DNA of 64,000 nucleotides from Clostridium cellulovorans 743B (GTDB taxonomy: Bacteria; Bacillota; Clostridia; Clostridiales; Clostridiaceae), in NCBI RefSeq assembly GCF_000145275.1, contig NC_014393.1, positions 3,658,001-3,722,000 on the forward strand, in the 5' to 3' direction. Position numbers and translations under genes: made by a program. How positions within the stretch are numbered: position 1 is the stretch's first letter; each line of letters starts with the position of its first letter. The notes under the pieces were generated by a model, which saw nothing but the letters and a program-made list of their open reading frames with translations, was not told where the DNA came from and made no database searches. This document shows positions 17,759-26,800 of the stretch, one piece after another.

Positions 17759-18694
17759 CTATTTGTTATAATCCATACCAGTGAACTTGACTCCTGAGAA
17801 AAATCCCAAGTTATCATATAATCCCTCTGCTGGATTACCAATAGTAACACATAAAATCGTAGCTGGTGATATTTTCTTTAAGTTTGTTAAGGCTGTTTTT
17901 ATCATTTTTGAAGCAAGTCCTAATCTTCTATAATCTTGTCTCACAACAATCTCCCCTATTTCAGAAAAGTCGTTATCACAAAATCCATTGATACCAGCGA
18001 TACAAGCTCCCACTAACTGATTTGTATTCTTATCAAATACAAGAGTTGAGCCTTCAAGTGTATTGTTTGAGCTATACATTTTTAGTGTTCTTTCCGCATC
18101 TACTATAGCCTCTTCTAGCATTTTAGACCCAAAAGTTTCGTAATCAATTCCTCCACTACAGCATTCAAAGAACAACTTTCCTATAATAGGTGCATCATCT
18201 ATAGTTGGTACTTTTGTTATAAAGTCATCACTCCAATTAATATCCTTAAATGTCTCTGTTGGCCGAATCATTACTCGTCTTTCACAATTTCTCCTATAGC
18301 CAAGTTTCTGAAAATGTTCTACATCCTTAGGAGTCACCCCATATACAGTAACTTTATCATCGTTATCCGACCATTGCTTCAAGCCATCATGAAGTGCGCT
18401 GATAACTACAAATCGGTCTACTGTATAAGGAGGTTCCATGAAAAATGCTCCAAAGAAGTTAGAACCTATATGTACCCCTCCAATCCTTTTTCCATCTTTA
18501 AATATCCAAAAATGATCATCATAACCTATCTTATCTATCGTTTCTTTTTTCCAACTAAAACTTAATTCTAAATCTACACCTGAATATATTGTCTCATGAA
18601 TGCCGAACTCTAACTTATCGGCTCTCTTTAGCATAAACCCCTCTTTTAGATTATATTCTTTTTTACCTTCTTGCCATTTATCAACCTTTTGCAT
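17759..18694 (-). CDS. Tandem-GNAT acetyltransferase, paralogue
   Basis: 311 residues, the same two-domain layout as the next gene: GKRIGGVHIGSNFFGAFFMEPP and VTPKDVEHFQKLGYRRNCE in the N half; EIVVRQDYRRLGLASKMIKTAL and VTIGNPAEGLYDNLGFF in the C half. Shared segments (RADKLEFGI/RADSKEFAI, MIRPTE) show the pair arose by tandem duplication but has diverged strongly. Substrate unknown. Confidence 0.8.
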   Translation of the reverse strand: MQKVDKWQEGKKEYNLKEGFMLKRADKLEFGIHETIYSGVDLELSFSWKKETIDKIGYDDHFWIFKDGKRIGGVHIGSNFFGAFFMEPPYTVDRFVVISALHDGLKQWSDNDDKVTVYGVTPKDVEHFQKLGYRRNCERRVMIRPTETFKDINWSDDFITKVPTIDDAPIIGKLFFECCSGGIDYETFGSKMLEEAIVDAERTLKMYSSNNTLEGSTLVFDKNTNQLVGACIAGINGFCDNDFSEIGEIVVRQDYRRLGLASKMIKTALTNLKKISPATILCVTIGNPAEGLYDNLGFFSGVKFTGMDYNK

Positions 18695-18798
18695 ACATCA
18701 TCATATCCTTTTCATAAAATTAATCTAATTTTCTACTAAACACCTGAGCTTTAAACAAGCTTTTATCTTATAAACTATTTCTTTGATTTTTTAAAATG

Positions 18799-19644
18799 CT
18801 ATCTTAGATTTTCATCTACAATGCACTTAATTTTCTCTTTCATTCCATAATAATTAAAATCAGAATTATCAACTTTATATTTAGTTAACTCAAGTGAATC
18901 ATATATATCCTTTTCAAGTTTACTTCTCTCTTCAAGAACTTGTAGAACTCCATCAAACCCTTTCAAATTATTATCTAATCCAAAACCTTGATTAGTATAA
19001 TAATACATAAAACCTTGAAACCATTCTTCTGGTCTTTCAGCCACAGCTTTCTTAAAAGATTTTTTAATATCCTGTTGGTCTATGTATAGTAAAACAGGAT
19101 TTAATGGAGCTATTATCTTAGCCAAAGTTTTTATATAATCTGTAGTGACCTCTTTATGACAGTTGTTTTTAACCATAGTAAATGTTACAGGATTTTGTAT
19201 AAGGCAACATTCAAATATAAACACTTTATCCTCATTGATATGATTATTTACAAAGTCATTCCATCTCTTTATCATTATTGTTTTGTGAAGCTCTATGGGC
19301 AATTGATAAACATCACTTTTAGTAATATCCTTAAACAAAGAATCTTGAAATGATATTTTTTGTTCTTCTATAACTTTTCTGTATGGAATCAAGTATCGTT
19401 GATGAAAATTCACCTTTATTTTATTCAACAGTTCCTTATGCGATAAATGCTTTTGCTCTAGCACCATAAACTTTTCATTACTAAAGTAAGCTACTCCATC
19501 AAAATCTACTGGATGATCGTAGCTAGATTCTGAGTAGAATTCTGCGTTTATACCTCTCTGTCTTAAATATTCATATACCATTTCAGATATAGTAGATTTT
19601 CCCGAACCTGGCAGTCCTTCTATAACAATTAACTTTGCTTTCAT
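18799..19644 (-). CDS. P-loop kinase-like protein
   Basis: 281 residues starting MKAKLIVIEGLPGSGKSTIS, a Walker A motif at the very N terminus, followed by VYEYLRQRGINAEFYSE and a later helical region with KAVAERPEEWFQGF. It resembles thymidylate-kinase/AAA-type small-molecule kinases found singly in Firmicutes; the substrate is unknown. I choose ATG 19644, which has GTGAGGAA upstream; the frame is open to 19761 without a site. An intrinsic terminator on the same strand lies about 150 bases upstream. Confidence 0.7.
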   Translation of the reverse strand: MKAKLIVIEGLPGSGKSTISEMVYEYLRQRGINAEFYSESSYDHPVDFDGVAYFSNEKFMVLEQKHLSHKELLNKIKVNFHQRYLIPYRKVIEEQKISFQDSLFKDITKSDVYQLPIELHKTIMIKRWNDFVNNHINEDKVFIFECCLIQNPVTFTMVKNNCHKEVTTDYIKTLAKIIAPLNPVLLYIDQQDIKKSFKKAVAERPEEWFQGFMYYYTNQGFGLDNNLKGFDGVLQVLEERSKLEKDIYDSLELTKYKVDNSDFNYYGMKEKIKCIVDENLR

Positions 19645-19793
19645 ATATTTATTCCTCACTTCCATTTCATGATTTATTGATAATAACCTCATACTACCTA
19701 ACCAATTATTTTTTTCGTAATCTCTTAAATTAACCCTATCTTCTATAGATACAAAAATCACGTCTAATATCTATTGATAAATTTTCATATAAC

Positions 19794-20110
19794 AAAAAGA
19801 CCATAAGAAAGTTCTCGCCCTCTTACAGTCTAAAATTCCAATTTTTTCACACATGCAATTATAGTAAATTATAAACTGAATCCTTAGTCTCGGAATAATA
19901 TTAGCCCCTTCCAGACTTGGAAATCACTATCCTAAAATATAACAACCGTTAACGAAAGTACTATGGTTGATAGTTACGGATAAAATCTTTAGTTTCAGCA
20001 ACTCTAAAACTAAGGATAATAAAAAACTATAAATTATGATAACTGAGTAAGTATCAAAATCCTACTTAAGCTCTTTATCTTTTACCATGGAGAAATAAAA
20101 TTTATATCAT
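19794..20110 (-). ncRNA. Candidate structured leader or small RNA ending in a terminator
   Basis: On the minus strand a hairpin at 19799-19830 (GACTGTAAGA / TCTTATGGTC, two G-U pairs) is followed by TTTTTG: an intrinsic terminator with no gene directly before it. The preceding 280 bases contain several possible hairpins, e.g. TTCCA/TGGAA near 19910 and CTTAGTTT/AAACTAAAG near 20000, and a GC content above the surrounding sequence. It lies upstream of the kinase gene, so it may be an attenuator for it or an independent RNA. I recognise no known riboswitch motif. Confidence 0.35.
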
Positions 20111-20131
20111 AGTCCTATAAAATGACACTTT

Positions 20132-20235
20132 CTAGTTATTAATTTAAGAGAGGTACACAAAAAAAACCTAATTAATTAGGACTTTTTCACTTCTCTAATG
20201 TAATTTTCAATTTTGAAAATTAATTAATAACTAGC
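20132..20235. repeat. 104-bp element with perfect 13-bp terminal inverted repeats
   Basis: CTAGTTATTAATT at 20132-20144 and its reverse complement at 20223-20235. Inner parts also pair partly, and the centre carries the terminator palindrome at 20167-20180. It has no coding capacity. It may be a miniature mobile element or simply a long terminator structure. Confidence 0.5.
20159..20180 (-). terminator. Probable terminator of the MFS operon
   Basis: On the minus strand CCTAATTAATTAGG is followed by eight T. It lies about 270 bases past the 42-residue ORF. Confidence 0.6.
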
Positions 20236-20451
20236 AATCAACATCTTATAGTTCTCCTTTACTTCTTTTGGATTTACTTTAATTTTTATACAATACCTAT
20301 TTATTATACAGCCTAGCACTATATAAAGCAAGAAATTTAAATGGAATTCATTTCATATAAATTTCATTTAAATTTCTACTTTAAATATATAACATAGTTT
20401 CATTGAAAATAGCTTCTTTATCGAAACATATATACTATATTTCTCTGTAAC

Positions 20452-20580
20452 CTATTCTTCTTCTATAGCTTCTTCTGTGATGATTTCTTCAGTTTTTTTC
20501 TTTCTATCTTTTTCTACTAGAACACTTAAAACAGCTACTGTCATAGCTCCTACAATTCCAAATACCTTAAGTTTCTTCAT
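20452..20580 (-). CDS. Small membrane protein (42 residues)
   Basis: MKKLKVFGIVGAMTVAVLSV begins the protein, then a charged tail EKDRKKKTEEIITEEAIEEE. It has one N-terminal hydrophobic helix and an acidic cytosolic end. The ATG has a strong AAGGGAGGAA site. It starts 16 bases after the MFS stop codon, so it is probably in the same transcript. No family recognised; a small accessory subunit of the transporter is conceivable. Confidence 0.6.
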   Translation of the reverse strand: MKKLKVFGIVGAMTVAVLSVLVEKDRKKKTEEIITEEAIEEE

Positions 20581-20596
20581 ACATCAATTTCCTCCC

Positions 20597-21847
20597 TTAC
20601 ATTAAACTTTTTTCTAATCTCTTTCTTTGAATATCTAAAGCGTTTAGTATATACATAAAGACGATACCAACAGCTACAATAATAGCAATAAACAACCATG
20701 CTACACGTATAGATGAAGCTGAAATTAAGTGTCCCATAATAAAAGGAGATACTCCTCTTCCCGCTCCTGTTATCAGTGGCAATATAGCGGTAAACCTTCC
20801 TCTATGAGAAATTGGTGTATTATTAGCTATATATACTGCTTGGTTTGTATATACTAATATTTCTCCTATACTCCATATTATAGTGGAAATAATATAATAA
20901 TAAAAGTTATGTACAAAATATAACATTCCAAAACCTATTAAAAAGAATACCCCTCCAAGACAGGAATTAATCGTCGCACTATTTTTTTTAGTTTTTGCAG
21001 AAATCACAGTGCTCATTGCAACTATAACTACGGCATTGGTTGCCATTATATATCCATAAAATTGCGTCCCAAAATCTCCAAAATTCTCATTAACCTGCAG
21101 TGGCAAAGTAAAAGTATACTGAGAATGTACAAAGGAAAATAGCATAAAAACACTTGCAAAAAGTAATAGTGCTGGCCTTCTTAACAACGCAATTACAAAC
21201 CCAGCTTCTTCTACTGCTTCATCATGATGTTCTGGTTCCTGTTTCTTAGCCTTAAGTTTTTCATCATTCATAGGTTCACCGATAAATGCCATTACCACAA
21301 ATGCAAACAATAAAGTTGTAATTGCATCAAAGGAGAAAAACAACCTAATGTGCGTATTGTACAAGAACCCTGCAAGAAGAGGTCCTAGTGCCAAACCAAA
21401 ATTTGATCCCATGTACATAAATGAATAAATTTCATTTCTATTATCTCTATTAGTAAAATCCATTATCATAGCTGTTGATGCTGGTTCCGCCATTGCACTA
21501 AAAAAAGCATAGCAAATTAAAAACATAGCAGAAATTATAGAGTTAGGTTGAATAATACATGGTATGAAAGAAGCTGCCGCAAGAATTTGACCAATACAAA
21601 AGGTTAATTTTCGTCCATACTTATCTGATAATTTTCCACCTAAAAGTGAACCTGGTATGTAGAAAAAACCTCCAAAGGTTATAAATAACCCAACTTTATC
21701 TGGTGGAAGGTTTAGATTCCTAGTTAGGAATATAGTTAAAAAAGGTAACACAAAATGCCCAAGTTTATTTATAACATTAGCTACAAATAAGATATACACT
21801 TCTCTTGGCAAATTTTTATAATAAGTTATTATTTTTTTTAAATCCAT
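20597..21847 (-). CDS. Major facilitator superfamily transporter
   Basis: 416 residues with about twelve hydrophobic segments. The loop 2-3 signature is GGKLSDKYGRKLTF; the central cytoplasmic loop is charged (KLKAKKQEPEHHDEAVEEAG). Family resemblance is to the drug-efflux-like MFS group, but substrate cannot be told. GAGGTATATAT precedes the ATG. A 42-residue ORF follows immediately. Confidence 0.85.
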   Translation of the reverse strand: MDLKKIITYYKNLPREVYILFVANVINKLGHFVLPFLTIFLTRNLNLPPDKVGLFITFGGFFYIPGSLLGGKLSDKYGRKLTFCIGQILAAASFIPCIIQPNSIISAMFLICYAFFSAMAEPASTAMIMDFTNRDNRNEIYSFMYMGSNFGLALGPLLAGFLYNTHIRLFFSFDAITTLLFAFVVMAFIGEPMNDEKLKAKKQEPEHHDEAVEEAGFVIALLRRPALLLFASVFMLFSFVHSQYTFTLPLQVNENFGDFGTQFYGYIMATNAVVIVAMSTVISAKTKKNSATINSCLGGVFFLIGFGMLYFVHNFYYYIISTIIWSIGEILVYTNQAVYIANNTPISHRGRFTAILPLITGAGRGVSPFIMGHLISASSIRVAWLFIAIIVAVGIVFMYILNALDIQRKRLEKSLM

Positions 21848-22095
21848 ATATATACCTCATCTAGCAGTAGTTTTAAATATCTATAATAAAGTATTTATCA
21901 ATTAATTATATTCTTAACACCTTTACTTTATAGCTAATGTTATAATTTCCAATAAGCTTATAAATTATTTTTCATATATAAGTTCTAATACTCTTCCTAC
22001 ATTAAATCCATACCACATTGATAACCTAATATAGATTTTTAGCCTAAACATATATATTTTATATATTTTTCTTATAAGGTATTTGATAACTTTGT

Positions 22096-22122
22096 AGGCT
22101 TTATGGCTATGCCACAAAGCCT
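22096..22122 (-). terminator. Hairpin after pepV
   Basis: AGGCTTTATGGC, loop TAT, GCCACAAAGCCT: 12-base arms with one mismatch, about 50 bases past the pepV stop. It has no clear T run, so it is a weak terminator candidate. Nothing else was recognised in 21,848-22,168. Confidence 0.5.
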
Positions 22123-22168
22123 TAAATATACTTTTATTTTCACAACTTATTTTTCAAAACTTATATAA

Positions 22169-23560
22169 TTATTTAGCTAATTCATATATAGCCTTAGCAT
22201 ATATTTTAGCACTTAAGATAAGCTTATCTATTTCTATATACTCATTTGGTTGATGTATTACATCTGGACTACCTGGAAATCTAGGTCCAAAGGCAACAGT
22301 ATTAGGCATTTCTTTTGCATAAGTTCCCCCACCTATAGAAATAAGCTTTGCTTCCTCTCCAGTTTCTTCTGTATATACTTGCTGAAGTTTCTTTATAAGA
22401 ACATGATCTTCATTATAATATAATGGTTTATGATGACCCATATTCTCAATTTTCAAATCAATCTCTTTTAATTTTTCTTCTAATGGAACTATCATGTCCT
22501 CGTAAGTTTTCGTTACAGGATATCTAAGATTTAAAGTAATAACAGCCTTTTTTTCATTAAAATCTATAACCCCAACATTAAAAGATAAGTTTCCTGAAAC
22601 TTCATCATACAACCCAACATTCATTGATTCTCCATTAGTCTCCATTCCAATGTTTTCATCTAAATATTCTATTAAATCTCGTTTATCATCAGCTGCTAAA
22701 TCTAGAGTTGCCACAAAAGCTATTAGCTGCATGATAGCATTCAAACCTAACTCTGGAGTACTTCCATGAGCAGACTTCCCATAAGATTTTATAATTACCA
22801 TATCTCCACTTTTTACAGCTTCCATGTTGCATTTTCTTCTAGTCTTATAATCTTCCAATGTTTCCATTAACTCGTCCATGTTTCCAGTAATTATAGCTGC
22901 TTCACAATAATCTGGAACCATGTTGGCTTTATTTCCACCCTTTATATATTTGATATTGCAAACACCTTCTGCTACTTCTCCAAAATTTTTAACTATATCA
23001 AAGGTAGTAAGGCCTTTTTCTCCATTTATTATTGGGAAATCCGCATCTGGCGTAAATCCTAGAACTGGTGGTTTTTCCTTAGCTAAATAATATTTTATTT
23101 CATTGCTTCCACTTTCTTCATTAGTTCCGAAGATTATTCTTACTCTTTTCGATAGTGGCAAGTTCAACTCCTTAATTGCAACAAGACCATACAAGGCAGC
23201 TATTATAGGTCCTTTATCATCAGCAGTTCCACGACCATAAATTTTACCATCATGTATTTCTGCACCATATGGAGGATGAATCCATCCATCACCTTCTGGC
23301 ACTACGTCTAAATGTCCTAATATTCCAACATAGTCTTCACCTTCACCAAACTCTGCATAAGCTACACGGTTCTCTACATTTCTAGTTTTAAATCCAAGTT
23401 TTTCTGATATCTTAATAGCACATTCTAAAGCTTTCGTTGGCCCTTCACCATAAGGCATACCTTCTTTTGCTTCACCTTCAACACTCTTTATTTTAACTAA
23501 CTCTTGTACGGATGCAATTAACTGGTCCTTTAACTGATCAATTTTTTCATTTAACTGCAT
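22169..23560 (-). CDS. pepV: M20 family dipeptidase PepV
   Basis: 463-residue cytosolic zinc peptidase cleaving dipeptides (carnosinase-like). Metal-ligand motifs are GHLDVVPEGDGW, YGRGTADDKGP and FGTNEESGS with the catalytic Glu; GFTPDADFPIINGEKG follows, and a C-terminal His is in FPGSPDVIHQPNEY. The large lid domain explains the length, typical of PepV. The ATG has AAGGAGGAAA upstream. Confidence 0.9.
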   Translation of the reverse strand: MQLNEKIDQLKDQLIASVQELVKIKSVEGEAKEGMPYGEGPTKALECAIKISEKLGFKTRNVENRVAYAEFGEGEDYVGILGHLDVVPEGDGWIHPPYGAEIHDGKIYGRGTADDKGPIIAALYGLVAIKELNLPLSKRVRIIFGTNEESGSNEIKYYLAKEKPPVLGFTPDADFPIINGEKGLTTFDIVKNFGEVAEGVCNIKYIKGGNKANMVPDYCEAAIITGNMDELMETLEDYKTRRKCNMEAVKSGDMVIIKSYGKSAHGSTPELGLNAIMQLIAFVATLDLAADDKRDLIEYLDENIGMETNGESMNVGLYDEVSGNLSFNVGVIDFNEKKAVITLNLRYPVTKTYEDMIVPLEEKLKEIDLKIENMGHHKPLYYNEDHVLIKKLQQVYTEETGEEAKLISIGGGTYAKEMPNTVAFGPRFPGSPDVIHQPNEYIEIDKLILSAKIYAKAIYELAK

Positions 23561-23710
23561 ATACTTTCCTCCTTATAGATCAATAAACTTGATTATTTTA
23601 TTCTTTTGTATGTATTTGATTTCAACGAACTGTAAAAAGTTGTGAAATAAATCATTATTATAGAAATAGTAACAATCCTAATGATTTATGTCAATATAAA
23701 TTAAATATAA

Positions 23711-23757
23711 AAAAGCGAATCCAAGGGACTCATCATCCAATGGATTCACTTTTTTTC
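23711..23757 (-). terminator. Terminator of the spore protein gene
   Basis: GTGAATCCA / TGGATTCGC stem on the minus strand, followed by TTTTTT. It begins shortly after the SASP stop. Confidence 0.85.
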
Positions 23758-23768
23758 TATTTCTAAAG

Positions 23769-23954
23769 CTACTTAATTTTGCTTTCGTAATCTGCTACCA
23801 TTCTTTTTACCATTTCTCCGCCTACGCTACCACATTCTTTTGAAGTTAGGTCACCATTATAGTCTGTAAAAGGAACTCCTAACTCATTCGCAACTTCTTC
23901 CTTAAATCTAGCTAATCCTTCTTTTGCTTCTGGAATTAATTTTTGTGTTGTCAT
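23769..23954 (-). CDS. Alpha/beta-type small acid-soluble spore protein
   Basis: 61 residues. It coats and protects DNA in the dormant spore. The two conserved blocks are EEVANELGVPF, containing the germination-protease cleavage region, and GSVGGEMVKRMVADYE. Monocistronic with its own terminator; expression is expected under a forespore sigma factor. A close paralogue is at 56689. Confidence 0.95.
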   Translation of the reverse strand: MTTQKLIPEAKEGLARFKEEVANELGVPFTDYNGDLTSKECGSVGGEMVKRMVADYESKIK

Positions 23955-24121
23955 GCGTAATTCCTCCCTTTTTGTAACTAATTTAGTTACCCAAATTATT
24001 TGTAGATCGTTTTATCGACCTTACACTATCATTTTGCCCTGCATAGCAAATAATACTCTATAATGTTGATGGGCAATTTGTAAATAAGTTTCAAATTTTT
24101 ATTAATAACTAACTATGGTTA

Positions 24122-24733
24122 TTAATTTTTTCTAGACTTTACTATTGTGGCAAAACCACTAAAAGTTTCTTCACAGAGTTCTATTATAAAACCAGTAGCT
24201 TTTAACAATTCAATATAATATTCTTTGCTCTCAGGGTACAGTTTTACTTTTCTACGCCCATAGTCAAGCCAATTATCGTCTTTACTAATTGATAGTATAA
24301 AATATCCTTCTTTCTTAAGAGAAGAATAAATATTTTTTAGTGCCAGAGCTTTATCCTCTATATGTAAAAAAGTTAATACGCTATATATGATATCAAATTG
24401 ATTCGGTCTAATGAATGTAAGTATATTTTGCTCAATCAACTGAACATTATTATATTTTGATAAGTTTTCTTTTGCTTTTTTTATCGTTTTGGGCGATATA
24501 TCAATTCCTACAAATTCCTTACATCCTTTATTCAATACTTGAACTGCAACTCTGCCAGTACCAATACCAACTTCCAGTACATTTTTATCTTTATTCAAAT
24601 CTAAGGAATTAAAGAATAATGGTCCATCCCAATTACTCATATATTCCTTTAGTTTTTCATGGTCATGAACAGGATCATCACCTTCATCAATTAAAAATTC
24701 ATAATGTGCATATGCATCAACTTCATTTATCAT
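24122..24733 (-). CDS. Class I SAM-dependent methyltransferase
   Basis: 203 residues with SAM motif I NVLEVGIGTGRVAVQVL, acidic motif FVGIDISPKTI and motif IV FDIIYSVLTFLHI. Substrate unknown. I take the second Met (24733), where AGGAG is nine bases upstream; the first Met at 24739 is only three bases from it. It starts 12 bases after tsaD ends and is probably co-transcribed. Confidence 0.8.
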   Translation of the reverse strand: MINEVDAYAHYEFLIDEGDDPVHDHEKLKEYMSNWDGPLFFNSLDLNKDKNVLEVGIGTGRVAVQVLNKGCKEFVGIDISPKTIKKAKENLSKYNNVQLIEQNILTFIRPNQFDIIYSVLTFLHIEDKALALKNIYSSLKKEGYFILSISKDDNWLDYGRRKVKLYPESKEYYIELLKATGFIIELCEETFSGFATIVKSRKN

Positions 24734-24745
24734 AGCCATAATCTC

Positions 24746-25771
24746 CTACCTTTGACCTAATTTTAAATTTGGTACTGCATTTAAGGTTATTTCACTGGTT
24801 CTTCCATTTATATATTCAAAATAAGCAGCACTACCGATCATAGCTGCGTTATCTGTGCAAAGCTTTAAAGATGGGAATAAAACCTTTATTCCTCGTTTTC
24901 CGCATTCTTTTTCCATAGTAGCTCTTAAACATGAATTTGAAGCAACACCACCAGCAATTGCAATTTTATCTACCTTTTTCTTTTTGCATGCCTTAAGAAC
25001 ATTTTCAACTAAAACTTCAACAACAGCCTTTTGAAAGGATGCTGCTACATCTTCAACGATGATTTCTTCATTTTTCATATTGGCATTATTAATATAATTT
25101 AAAACTGCTGATTTAACACCACTAAAAGAAAAATCTATAGAATTATCATGGAAGTTTGCCTTAGGAAATTTAATAGCATCATCATTTCCATTCTTTGAAA
25201 CCTTATCAATCTTTGGTCCACCTGGGTATCCAAGACCGATAGATCTTGCTACCTTATCAAAAGCTTCTCCTGCTGCATCATCACGAGTTTGACCTAGAAT
25301 CTCAAATTTTCCGAAGTCCTCCATATAAACAATGTATGTATGACCGCCAGAAACCACCAAAGTTATAAACGGAGGCTCTAATTCTTTATGATCTATAAAA
25401 TTGGCACTAATATGTCCTTCTATATGATTTACTCCGATCAATGGAACATCTATAGCATAAGCAAGAGCCTTTGCATATTGAACTCCTACTAGTAACGCCC
25501 CTACTAGTCCTGGACCATAAGTTACTGCAACTGCATCTATATCTTCTAAAGTCAAATTCGCTTCATTTAAAGCTTCTTCTACCACTGGGACTATAACCTC
25601 AATATGCTTTCTAGATGCTACTTCTGGTACAACTCCACCAAACTTTGTATGTATATCAATTTGTGATGCTATTATATTTGATAATACCTCTCTGCCATTT
25701 ACAACAACTGCTGCAGAGGTTTCATCACAACTGGATTCTATAGCTAAAATTTTTATATCCTTTTTTTCCAT
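24746..25771 (-). CDS. tsaD: tRNA t6A synthase subunit TsaD
   Basis: Transfers threonylcarbamoyl to A37 of ANN-decoding tRNAs together with TsaB and TsaE, both encoded at about 62 kb in this window. 341 residues, normal length. It starts with ILAIESSCDETSAAVV; the metal-binding pair is in NHIEGHISANF; GGHTYIV, SFSGVKSAV and AIAGGVASNSCLR complete the ASKHA-type fold. First gene of a two-gene unit with the methyltransferase. Confidence 0.96.
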   Translation of the reverse strand: MEKKDIKILAIESSCDETSAAVVVNGREVLSNIIASQIDIHTKFGGVVPEVASRKHIEVIVPVVEEALNEANLTLEDIDAVAVTYGPGLVGALLVGVQYAKALAYAIDVPLIGVNHIEGHISANFIDHKELEPPFITLVVSGGHTYIVYMEDFGKFEILGQTRDDAAGEAFDKVARSIGLGYPGGPKIDKVSKNGNDDAIKFPKANFHDNSIDFSFSGVKSAVLNYINNANMKNEEIIVEDVAASFQKAVVEVLVENVLKACKKKKVDKIAIAGGVASNSCLRATMEKECGKRGIKVLFPSLKLCTDNAAMIGSAAYFEYINGRTSEITLNAVPNLKLGQR

Positions 25772-26068
25772 AACACTTAACCTCTCATTTGTCCTATATT
25801 TAAGCTAATATCTAATTAGTTATACTAGATAAATAAACTTATATATTTTACTCATACCTTATAGCCTATACTAAAAAATAATTAAGTTCAATAATTTTTT
25901 AAGGATTCCATAAATAATACTTTTATCTTTTGCGCATACTAGATATTATACCTGTAAATATTTTAAGTATATCTAAATTTAAAACTTTTTATCAAGTTAA
26001 GATTTAAGTTAAAAACCCTATATGCTATAATAAATACGAACATTAGTTTTATGAAAGGAATTATACAT

Positions 26069-26743
26069 ATGATAGCTAACACCTATGCTAAGGTTATAGT
26101 TAAAGGCTCTCCTATTTCGAAATCAAATTTTAAGCTTTTCAACGTAAATGGACAAGCGATTCTCCCTGTTAACTCAGGTAAATATCATGATCGTTATGCT
26201 ATTTACGAAGAAGAAATAGCCTTAGAAGCAAGAATACAAAATCCTGATGTTGTTCTAACAGAAGGACTTATAGCAATATTAAAGGTTTATTATAAAAATA
26301 AAAAACGTCATCCTGATACAAATAATATACCAAAGAGTATTTTTGATGGTATCGAAAAAAGTGGCCTTATAGTTAATGATGCTCAAATAAAACATCTAAT
26401 AATCGAAGAAAATTACGATAAAGAAAACCCTCGCTTTGAGTTAGAACTCTTTTGCGAAAGTGAATATTCCATGAATTATAATATTATAAAAAGAGAAATT
26501 CCCATTAAAGCAGAAAATTATAACCCGCCACCTAACAAAAAGAAAACTTTAAAAGATGTATCTAATGAAAATACCCGTGCTAAATCATCCATCTGTGCAA
26601 CTTCTATCGATGGAGAAACTAACGCTTCAGCTACACTTTATTTATGCCAAGTCTGTGGAAAGAAAATTACTAAAGCAAATTCAATTTCAGCTAATAAAGG
26701 AAAAACTCATATTTGTAAAAATTGCTTTAAGGACTTGTTCTAG
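26069..26743 (+). CDS. RusA-like nuclease-fold protein with C-terminal zinc ribbon
   Basis: 224 residues. Residues about 60-130 resemble the RusA Holliday-junction resolvase core: YYKNKKRHPDTNNIPKSIFD then GLIVNDAQIKHLII. RusA enzymes use three Asp; here the usual D-x-D-N reads DTNN, so one acidic position is Asn. A linker leads to a C-terminal CXXC...CXXC ribbon (LCQVCGKK ... HICKNCFKDL). I start at ATG 26069 (AAAGGAA eight bases upstream). Stand-alone gene outside any prophage context; a DNA-binding or nuclease role is inferred. Confidence 0.6.
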   Translation: MIANTYAKVIVKGSPISKSNFKLFNVNGQAILPVNSGKYHDRYAIYEEEIALEARIQNPDVVLTEGLIAILKVYYKNKKRHPDTNNIPKSIFDGIEKSGLIVNDAQIKHLIIEENYDKENPRFELELFCESEYSMNYNIIKREIPIKAENYNPPPNKKKTLKDVSNENTRAKSSICATSIDGETNASATLYLCQVCGKKITKANSISANKGKTHICKNCFKDLF

Positions 26744-26747
26744 AATA

Positions 26748-26800
26748 ATATATACCATTTTTAAAGTTTCCTAAATAAGTATCCCTAAAATGGTATATAT
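26748..26800. terminator. Bidirectional hairpin between convergent genes
   Basis: 14-base perfect arms ATATATACCATTTT and AAAATGGTATATAT with a 25-base loop, filling the gap between the RusA-like gene and the lipoprotein gene. Confidence 0.7.
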
